A DNA stretch of 30,167 nt from positions 1 to 30,167 of the forward strand of contig NZ_DASZGI010000226.1 in assembly GCF_035938995.1 (NCBI RefSeq), given 5' to 3'. The position numbers and the translations under genes are program-made. Shown in pieces: positions 14,473 to 20,377 of the stretch. A model generated the notes under the pieces. It was not told the DNA's origin. It ran no database searches and saw nothing but the letters and a program-made list of their open reading frames with translations. Every line of letters begins with the position of its first letter. The first letter of the stretch is position 1. The stretch is from DASZGI01 sp035938995 (GTDB taxonomy: Bacteria; Actinomycetota; Actinomycetes; Streptomycetales; Catenulisporaceae).

Positions 14473-16311
14473 GTGACCATCGCACCAAGCGGCAGATCAC
14501 CCGACCTCTACGCGAAGATCGCGGCCCTGCTGGGATCGGTCCGCGCGCTGACATCCGCCTTGGAGGGTGCAGACGACGAGTCGACGCAGCACGTTCGCAC
14601 GCGGCTGCGCGACAGCGTGCTGCGTCCGCTGTTAGAAGTCTCGTCAGCTTCGTCCGAGAGCGCCGCGTCGGAGGCCGCAGCACAGAAGCCTGAGACAGGT
14701 CGGGCGGCGGGTGAGCTGGACGACGGGCTGTTCGAGTTGGCGCGCACGGCGACGGCCCTCTTCGCCGAAGATCCAGACCACATGGCGCTCGCCGAGGCCG
14801 CGGCCGCGCTTCAGGACCTCGCACTCAGCCGCGCCGTTCCCGAGGTCGCCGCCGACCGGTTGGCCGCGTTTCAGCAGTTGCAGTCGGCGCTGGAGTCTCG
14901 GATCCGACTGGTCGCCAACGGTCCCTATCTGGTCACCAACGCCACCCGCCTGACGGACTACCTGGGACAGCCCGGGCCGCTTCGGCCGCAACTCGCCCTG
15001 TGCCGCTGCGGCGCTTCCAAGCTCAAACCCCTGTGCGACGGTTCTCACGCGACCAACGGATTCGACGACGCGAAGGATCCGAACCGGGTACCGGACCGCC
15101 GCGACACCTACGTCGGACAGCAGGTCACGATCCTCGACAACCGCGGCGTCTGCCAGCACGCCGGATACTGCACCGATCGGCTGGCCACCGTGTTCCGCAC
15201 GAGCGAAGAGCCGTTCGTCGCTCCCAGCGGCGGACGCATGGACGAGATCATCCGCGCGGTGCGCGACTGCCCGTCCGGAGCGCTGAGCTACGCCATAGAC
15301 GGCGAGGAGGCCCGCGACAGCGTCGACTACCACGGGTCACGCGAGCCGGCGATCGAGGTCACCAAGGACGGGCCCTACCGCATCACCGGCGGCATCCGGC
15401 TGGTCGACTCCGAGGGCGCCGACGTGCCCCGCAACGAGGGCGCCTCCTTTGAGCACTACGCACTCTGCCGATGCGGACAGTCCAGGAACAAGCCGTTCTG
15501 CAGCGGCATGCACTGGTACGTCGACTTCCACGACCCCGTCGCGGAACCCGACCACGAGCCCACGATCTTCGAGTGGGCCGGCGGCCTTCCGGCGCTCACC
15601 CGGATGACCCGGCTGTTCTACGAGAAGCACGTGCCGCAGGACCCGCTGCTCGCCCCGGTGTTCGCCACCATGTCCGCCGACCACCCCGAGCGCGTGGCGA
15701 AATGGCTCGGCGAGGTGTTCTGCGGCCCGAAGGCGTACAGCTCCGAATACGGCGGATACCCGCGGATGCTCTCCCAGCATCTCGGCAAGCTGTTGACGGA
15801 GGAGCACCGGACCCGCTGGGTGGCGCTGCTGCTCCGATCGGCCCGCGAGGCCGGGCTGCCCAACGACCCCGAGTTCCGCTCGGCGTTCAGTTCCTACATC
15901 GAATGGGGCTCACGCCTGGCGGTGGAGAACTCACAGACCGGGTCGACGCCCCCGCCCAAGATGCCGATGCCGCGCTGGGACTGGAGCACCGCGGCCGGCC
16001 CGCCCGGATCCCGGATCTCCGCCCTCGGCGGAACGCCGCATGCGCACGAGGAACACGAGGAGCCCGCCCCCGTGCTGCCGGAAGCCGGGCAGGAGATCCG
16101 CTTCGAGGACCACATCAAGACCCTGTTCAGGTCCCGGGACCGGCGCTCGATGCGGTCCTCCTTCGACCTCTGGGAATACGACGACGTGGCCGCGCACGCC
16201 GACGCCATTCTCGCCCGCGTGCGGGAAGGATCCATGCCGTGCGACGGGGCTTGGCCCTCGGAGCGGGTCGACGCCTTCCAACGGTGGATCGAGGCCGGCA
16301 AGCCCCGCTGA
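14473..16311 (+). CDS. CDGSH / ferredoxin-like / CDGSH / truncated haemoglobin fusion protein
   Basis: 612 aa, GTG 14473 with GGAGGA 7 nt upstream. Domain order: helical N-region (about 1-140); CDGSH 2Fe-2S site Cys177, Cys179, Cys188, His192, with exact mitoNEET spacing; a divergent mono-cluster ferredoxin-like domain (Cys227 in GVCQHAGYC, Cys233, Cys266 in RDCPSGAL); second CDGSH site Cys332, Cys334, Cys343, His347; a group-II-like truncated globin (about 385-495) with proximal His436 (MLSQHLGK) and Trp in TRWVALL; and a C-terminal segment ending WPSERVDAFQRWIEAGKP. This suggests an electron path to haem for O2, NO or nitrite chemistry (inference). No signal peptide. Divergent from the TetR gene. 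Confidence 0.9.
   Translation: MTIAPSGRSPDLYAKIAALLGSVRALTSALEGADDESTQHVRTRLRDSVLRPLLEVSSASSESAASEAAAQKPETGRAAGELDDGLFELARTATALFAEDPDHMALAEAAAALQDLALSRAVPEVAADRLAAFQQLQSALESRIRLVANGPYLVTNATRLTDYLGQPGPLRPQLALCRCGASKLKPLCDGSHATNGFDDAKDPNRVPDRRDTYVGQQVTILDNRGVCQHAGYCTDRLATVFRTSEEPFVAPSGGRMDEIIRAVRDCPSGALSYAIDGEEARDSVDYHGSREPAIEVTKDGPYRITGGIRLVDSEGADVPRNEGASFEHYALCRCGQSRNKPFCSGMHWYVDFHDPVAEPDHEPTIFEWAGGLPALTRMTRLFYEKHVPQDPLLAPVFATMSADHPERVAKWLGEVFCGPKAYSSEYGGYPRMLSQHLGKLLTEEHRTRWVALLLRSAREAGLPNDPEFRSAFSSYIEWGSRLAVENSQTGSTPPPKMPMPRWDWSTAAGPPGSRISALGGTPHAHEEHEEPAPVLPEAGQEIRFEDHIKTLFRSRDRRSMRSSFDLWEYDDVAAHADAILARVREGSMPCDGAWPSERVDAFQRWIEAGKPR
15100..15208 (+). repeat. Arm 1 of a 109-bp inverted duplication (inside the fusion gene)
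   Basis: This stretch encodes the Cys227/Cys233 part of the ferredoxin-like domain. Its reverse complement recurs at 16411-16519 with three differences in 109 positions, all transitions. See the second arm. Confidence 0.95.
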
Positions 16312-16339
16312 CGATGGCCGTCCGCACCGCGCCGCCACG

Positions 16340-16392
16340 CCCGTTCGTGATTCCTCTCGTTACCAGTCATCGCGAGAGGGAGCACGAACGGG
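16340..16392 (+). terminator. Strong hairpin after the Fe-S/globin fusion gene
   Basis: CCCGTTCGTG (16340-16349) pairs perfectly with CACGAACGGG (16383-16392). The stem continues through one mismatch and a wobble pair into CCTCTCG (16353-16359) with CGAGAGG (16373-16379), closing on a 13-nt loop. It lies 28 nt after the stop and is a good candidate terminator. It is directly followed by the inverted duplicate. Confidence 0.7.
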
Positions 16393-16410
16393 ACAGCGGG
16401 GCGATCAGCC

Positions 16411-16519
16411 CTTCGCTCGTGCGGAACACGATGGCCAGCCGATCGGTGCAGTATCCGGCGTGCTGGCAGACGCCGCGGTTGTCGAGGATCGTGACCTGCT
16501 GTCTGACATAGGTGTCGCG
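16411..16519 (-). pseudogene. Inverted partial copy of the fusion gene's ferredoxin-like segment
   Basis: The minus strand here matches 15100-15208 at 106 of 109 positions. In that frame it still reads the GVCQHAGYCTDRL core, with two amino-acid changes (Gly to Arg, Thr to Ile). A TGA stop lies directly before it in the same frame, and there is no start or continuation into the rest of the gene, so it is a fragment and not a gene. Weaker similarity may run on to about 16394, which would fit a piece of a diverged paralogue. Confidence 0.85.
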
Positions 16520-16520
16520 T

Positions 16521-16586
16521 CAGTTCAAGATGGCGCTCTCCGCCGACCCTGCCGCCCTCTACCCCGAGCTCACCGCCAAGCCGTAG
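16521..16586 (+). pseudogene. C-terminal remnant of an unidentified gene
   Basis: A short frame (QFKMALSADPAALYPELTAK and a final Pro, then TAG 16584-16586) has nearly all third positions G or C, as real genes here do. It begins exactly where the inverted duplicate ends and has no start of its own. It looks like the tail of a gene cut off by the rearrangement that brought the inverted copy. The family is not recognised. Confidence 0.4.
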
Positions 16587-16665
16587 CGTGGGAACTCGCC
16601 GCGGCCGGTGCGGCGTGCTGCTTGCGCCGGAGCATTGACGGCGCAGAAAGTATGAACGGGGGAAC

Positions 16666-17169
16666 ATGTACGAGCCGATGTCGCTGCACCTGGAAACCGA
16701 GCGGCTGACGATGCGTCCGTGGGTTGAGGCAGACGCACCTTCCTACAGCGCCCTGACCGCCGAACGCGACGACGGAGCGTTCTCGGTACAGATCGCCCGC
16801 GAGCGCATCGCGAACCAGCTGTTCAAGACCGCGCAGACCGGGATCGCCCTGCTGCCGGTCGAACGGCGGGCCGAGGGCGACTTCATCGGATACTGCGGTC
16901 TGGTCGTCGGTCGGGCGTCGCTGGACGAACCCGAAATCGCCTATGAGCTGTTTCGACGCGTCCACGGCCACGGCTATGCGACCGAGGCGGCCCGCGCGGT
17001 CGTTGACGCCGCCGCTGCGACTGGACGCGAACGCTTGTGGTCAACCGTGCGCGCCTGGAACACGGCGTCCTTACGCGTCCTCGACAAGCTCGGATTCGAG
17101 CGCAGCCATGTCGTGCCCGACGAGGACGGCAAAGGGGCGGTGATCTGGCTGACCCGCATGCTGCGATGA
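16666..17169 (+). CDS. GNAT-family N-acetyltransferase (RimJ/RimL type)
   Basis: 167 aa. ATG 16666 has GGGGGA only 2 nt before it, and ATG 16678 (MSLHLETERL) is a possible alternative. The start pattern LHLETERLTMRPW is typical of the RimJ/RimL group. The acetyl-CoA-binding loop is RRVHGHGYATEAARAVVDAA, and the C-terminal beta-bulge motif is NTASLRVLDKLGFE. The target is unknown; relatives acetylate ribosomal protein N-termini, amino sugars or small amines. It stands alone between a rearranged patch and the terpene cluster. Confidence 0.92.
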   Translation: MYEPMSLHLETERLTMRPWVEADAPSYSALTAERDDGAFSVQIARERIANQLFKTAQTGIALLPVERRAEGDFIGYCGLVVGRASLDEPEIAYELFRRVHGHGYATEAARAVVDAAAATGRERLWSTVRAWNTASLRVLDKLGFERSHVVPDEDGKGAVIWLTRMLR

Positions 17170-17183
17170 GACGCACAGGGGCA

Positions 17184-17212
17184 TTGACGCGCTCTGAGGC
17201 GCTCGCTATGTG
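17184..17212 (+). promoter_or_regulatory. Consensus-like promoter downstream of the GNAT gene
   Basis: TTGACG (17184-17189), a 17-nt spacer and TATGTG (17207-17212) form a good housekeeping-type promoter. It would drive the small Cys/His-rich frame at 17233 or a leader running toward the terpene synthase gene. Confidence 0.4.
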
Positions 17213-17232
17213 CGGCCTCGTATGTTCCGAGC

Positions 17233-17331
17233 ATGGTGATCGACTTCACTGAGGCGTCCTGCGCGCACCGTGACGTCTGCGGCCGACCGTGCCCGGGGCA
17301 CCGACAGACCGGCCAGGCTCGCGCTGAGTGA
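17233..17331 (+). CDS. Possible small Cys/His-rich protein (32 aa)
   Basis: ATG 17233 to TGA 17329-17331. The peptide has a compact Cys/His set (CAHRDVCGRPCPGH) that could bind a metal. A promoter-like pair lies 21 nt upstream. No convincing ribosome site is present, and the family is not recognised. It could equally be the start of a decayed gene. Confidence 0.25.
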   Translation: MVIDFTEASCAHRDVCGRPCPGHRQTGQARAE

Positions 17332-17430
17332 GTAGCCACATCCGTACAGAGCGAAGAGGTTCCTGCCGCACGCACCCCACCGCGGGTGAGCAGGGCGCTC
17401 CTGCCGACGGCTAAATCGCGAAATTTGTTT

Positions 17431-17455
17431 GAACCCTGGGTGGGTGTGGCTCGTT
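17431..17455 (+). promoter_or_regulatory. Candidate promoter of the terpene cluster, ECF-like
   Basis: GAAC (17431-17434), a 17-nt spacer and CGTT (17452-17455) resemble the GGAAC/CGTT pattern of ECF sigma promoters. The overlapping TTGAAC and GTTACA also make a passable housekeeping pair. It lies about 65 bp before the terpene synthase start in an AT-richer stretch (17411-17435). An ECF sigma gene lies at the other end of the cluster. Confidence 0.3.
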
Positions 17456-17518
17456 ACAGCGGGGCACCAAATTCCACCGGGCGCGCGAGATGCTGGAATA
17501 CCTGGCAGGAGGGCCGAG

Positions 17519-18613
17519 ATGACTCGGGGTGGTCTGCGTGGCGCGGGGGCCGATCGGCTGACGGTGTTGCGCACGGCCCTGGACAACTGGCCGTTGCCGC
17601 TGGCCTCGCACGTCAATCCGCTGGCCGACGAAGCCGTGCGGCGGCAGCAGTCGTGGCTCTCCAGACACGCTCTGGCGGACGTCGGAGATCACTCGGATCC
17701 CCTCGTCGTGCTGCAGGCCCCGCGTGTGGCGGCGCTCGCCTATCCCCGTGCCGACTTGTCGACACTGTCGCTGGCTGCCGACTGGACCGCTTGGTTCTTC
17801 CACTTCGACGACTACTTCGACGAGGGGCCACTGGGCACGGCGGAGCATCGGGCCCGTCAGACGGTTGACTTCATCCGCGACGCCCTCGCCGGTCACCCCC
17901 GCGACGGCGCGCCCCACGGTGAGCAGTCGCTGCTTCGGACACGCGAGGCATTCGCCGATCTGATGGCCCGGACACGCGCCATCATGACCGACTGGCAGTC
18001 GCGGATGTTCGTCTTCCATCTGGAGTCCTATTTCAAGGCGCTGGTGACCGAGGCCGTCAACCGCGAGCACGACGCCATTCCAGATGTCAGGTCCTACTGT
18101 GTTCTACGCCGCGACACCGGACCGGCACGGCCGCTGCTCGACCTCGTCGAGCACACCGAAGGAATTCGCCTGCCGCAGTCGTTCCACGGGTCGGCGCTGT
18201 TCGGTCGCTTGATGGACGCCGCCGCCGACGTCGCCGGGTGGATCAACGACGTCTTCTCCGTGTCGAAAGAACAGGACCGAGGCGAGTTCCACAATCTCGT
18301 CCTCGTGCTCGCGCATGCCGTGGAGATCGACCTCGTCACCGCCGTCCGGCTGGCGATCATCAAGATCGGTGAAGGTCTGCGATTCCTGGACGGCGCCACG
18401 CCGGAGGTGGACGAGTGGTGTCTGGCGGCCGGCGTGTCCGAGGCCGAGAGGCTCGCCATCCAGTGCTGGGTGCGTGGCTTGCGCGACTTCCAGAACCACG
18501 CCGACTGGTACGTCGACCACGCCCGCTACGCGACCTCGCAGCACTCCCACGACTCCCCCGGCGGTTCACCCTCGCCCGCGGTCCAGGCCTTGCTTTCGAG
18601 TGCACCGATCTGA
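17519..18613 (+). CDS. Class I terpene synthase
   Basis: 364 aa. ATG 17519 is chosen for its GGAGG site 8 nt upstream; the open frame extends 30 codons further but without family character. The Asp-rich metal motif is Asp97-Asp-Tyr-Phe-Asp-Glu (HFDDYFDE). The NSE triad is Asn243, Ser247, Glu251 (NDVFSVSKE). A diphosphate-sensor Arg lies in VLRRDTGPARP, and the C-terminal Arg336-Tyr337 pair is in WYVDHARY. All catalytic elements are therefore present for ionising a prenyl diphosphate and cyclising it. Substrate length (C10, C15 or C20) and product cannot be told. No prenyl-transferase gene is in the window. It leads a four-gene run with SCP2, P450 and flavin enzymes. Confidence 0.93.
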   Translation: MTRGGLRGAGADRLTVLRTALDNWPLPLASHVNPLADEAVRRQQSWLSRHALADVGDHSDPLVVLQAPRVAALAYPRADLSTLSLAADWTAWFFHFDDYFDEGPLGTAEHRARQTVDFIRDALAGHPRDGAPHGEQSLLRTREAFADLMARTRAIMTDWQSRMFVFHLESYFKALVTEAVNREHDAIPDVRSYCVLRRDTGPARPLLDLVEHTEGIRLPQSFHGSALFGRLMDAAADVAGWINDVFSVSKEQDRGEFHNLVLVLAHAVEIDLVTAVRLAIIKIGEGLRFLDGATPEVDEWCLAAGVSEAERLAIQCWVRGLRDFQNHADWYVDHARYATSQHSHDSPGGSPSPAVQALLSSAPI

Positions 18614-18677
18614 CGCTCAGTCAGCTGCCGGTGGCTCGTGACCAGCACCAGCACTCGATGACAGGAGGCGCATGCAC

Positions 18678-19079
18678 ATGTCGTTCAACGATGCCGCAGA
18701 AGTCCACAGGTACATCGGCGGCATCTTCCGCGAGGCGTTCGAGGACGACGAGATCGGCCCGAGACTGCGGGCGACCGGCATCGTCCTGCAGTTCCGTTTC
18801 TCGGAGCCGGACGCCGTGGTGGTCATCGACACCGTCAACTCGACCGTGACCGACGGCACCGGCGCAGCCAGACCGACGGCGGTGATGTCGACGTCCGCCG
18901 ACACCGGCAACGCCTACTGGCAGGGCAAGGTGAACCTCCCCCTCGCCATGGCCAGAGGCAGGGTCAAGGTGGAGGGCAACGTCGCCGGCCTGCTGAAGCT
19001 GGCCCCGCTCGGCAAGAAGCTCTACCCGCGGTACGTCGACACGCTCAAGCGCGACGGCCGCGACGACCTCCTCATCTGA
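18678..19079 (+). CDS. SCP2 sterol-carrier-like lipid-binding protein
   Basis: 133 aa. ATG 18678 is preferred over ATG 18672, because GGAGG (18664-18668) lies only 3 nt before the first but 9 nt before the second. The fold fits the SCP2 family: LRATGIVLQFRFSEPDAVVV, then the NAYWQGKVNLPLAMARGRVKVEGNV region that lines the lipid tunnel, ending LYPRYVDTLKRDG. SCP2 domains bind sterols, acyl chains and other lipophilic molecules without catalysis. Between a terpene synthase and a P450 12 nt downstream, it may hold the terpene and present it to the oxygenase (inference). Confidence 0.85.
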   Translation: MSFNDAAEVHRYIGGIFREAFEDDEIGPRLRATGIVLQFRFSEPDAVVVIDTVNSTVTDGTGAARPTAVMSTSADTGNAYWQGKVNLPLAMARGRVKVEGNVAGLLKLAPLGKKLYPRYVDTLKRDGRDDLLI

Positions 19080-19091
19080 TCGGAGGATGCG

Positions 19092-20360
19092 ATGACCACG
19101 ACAACCTCGACCTCGGCCCGGACGCGACGGGCGTACGACCCGCTGAGCGTTTCCCCGCTGGCGTTCTGGGCGAAGACGGCGGAGGAGCGCGAGGAGACGT
19201 TCAAGGTGCTGCGCGCGCAGCGGCCGGTCAGCTGGCATCCGCCGCTGGAGGGGTCCCTCGTGCCCCCGGAGAACGACGGCGTGTGGGTGGTGACGACACA
19301 CGAGCTCATCACCGAGGTCAGCAAGAACCCGGAGATCTACTGCTCGAGCAAGGGGTTCCAGTTCGAGGAGATCCCCGAGGACGTCAACGAGGCGGCCGGA
19401 TCCTTCCTGGGCATGGACGCGCCGCGGCACGGACGGCTGCGCCGCATCGTCAGCTCGGCCTTCACCCCGCGGCAGATCGCCAGGATCCAGGAGCAGGTCC
19501 GCAACCAGGCGAAGAGGATCGTCGACGATCTGCTCGCCGCGGGCGAGGGCGACTTCGTCGCGCTGGTCTCCAAGCGCATGCCGATGTGGACGATCTACGA
19601 GATGCTGGGCCTGGACGTGGAGCGCCGGGAAGAGGCCGCCGGTTACGGCCACGGCCTGGTCTCCTGGGCCGACGAGGAGGTCGCCGCCGGCCGGGAGCCC
19701 GGCCAGGTGATGAGCGACTCGCTGGTCGGCCTGCTCCGCGTCGGGTTCGAGTTCCTCGAGGAGCGCCGCCGCCACCCGAAGGCGGACCTCATGACCAACA
19801 TCATCAACGCCGAAGTCGACGGTGTCAGGCTGACCGATGACGAGATCGCGTCCTTCTTCGTCCTGTTGGCCGTGGCGGGCAACGGCACCACCGGCAACAC
19901 CATCACCCTGACCGTCAAGGCGCTGCAGGACCATCCCGATCAGCGGGAGCTGCTGCTCGCCGATTTCGACGGCCGCATCGACACGGCCGTCGAGGAGTTC
20001 GTCCGCTTCGCGTCGCCGGTCATGACGTTCCGCCGCACCGCCACGCAGGACACGGTGCTGGGCGGACAAGAGATCCGCGAAGGCGAGTGGGTCGCGATGA
20101 TCTACTCGTCCGGCAACCGGGACGAGAGCGTCTTCCCCGACCCGTATCGCTTCGACATCACCCGCGACCCCAACCCGCACCTCGGGTTCGGCGGCCGTGG
20201 CCCGCACTACTGCCTGGGCAACTTCGTGGCGAAGATGCAGTGCCGCGAGGTCTTCGACCAGCTGCTGCACCGGGTGCCGAACCTCCGCGTCGGCGAGCCG
20301 GACTATCTGGTGGGCAACTTCGTGCGCGCGGTCAAGGCCATGCCGTGTACCACCCGATGA
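19092..20360 (+). CDS. Cytochrome P450 (resembles CYP124/125/142-type)
   Basis: 422 aa, ATG 19092 with GGAGG upstream. The haem ligand is Cys374 in FGGRGPHYCLGN. The oxygen-activating I-helix is Ala262-Gly-Asn-Gly-Thr-Thr267, with Asn in place of the usual Asp/Glu. The K-helix ExxR is Glu302 to Arg305. The segment MDAPRHGRLRRIVSSAFTPR is the typical C-helix region. The overall pattern recalls actinobacterial P450s that hydroxylate sterol or terpenoid side chains. No ferredoxin gene is adjacent, so electrons must come from elsewhere. It is 12 nt after the SCP2 gene and 17 nt before the fusion oxidoreductase, so surely in one operon. Confidence 0.95.
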   Translation: MTTTTSTSARTRRAYDPLSVSPLAFWAKTAEEREETFKVLRAQRPVSWHPPLEGSLVPPENDGVWVVTTHELITEVSKNPEIYCSSKGFQFEEIPEDVNEAAGSFLGMDAPRHGRLRRIVSSAFTPRQIARIQEQVRNQAKRIVDDLLAAGEGDFVALVSKRMPMWTIYEMLGLDVERREEAAGYGHGLVSWADEEVAAGREPGQVMSDSLVGLLRVGFEFLEERRRHPKADLMTNIINAEVDGVRLTDDEIASFFVLLAVAGNGTTGNTITLTVKALQDHPDQRELLLADFDGRIDTAVEEFVRFASPVMTFRRTATQDTVLGGQEIREGEWVAMIYSSGNRDESVFPDPYRFDITRDPNPHLGFGGRGPHYCLGNFVAKMQCREVFDQLLHRVPNLRVGEPDYLVGNFVRAVKAMPCTTR

Positions 20361-20377
20361 CGTTCGAAAGGACAGCG

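Noticed and set aside
15894..16667. Minus-strand open frame whose peptide repeats part of a plus-strand frame inside the fusion gene
   Set aside because: The repeated peptide reflects the inverted DNA duplication read in a non-coding frame. It is not a second gene.
18621..20270. Minus-strand open frame of about 549 codons opposite the SCP2 and P450 genes
   Set aside because: It is antisense to two clear families and typical of GC-rich shadow frames.
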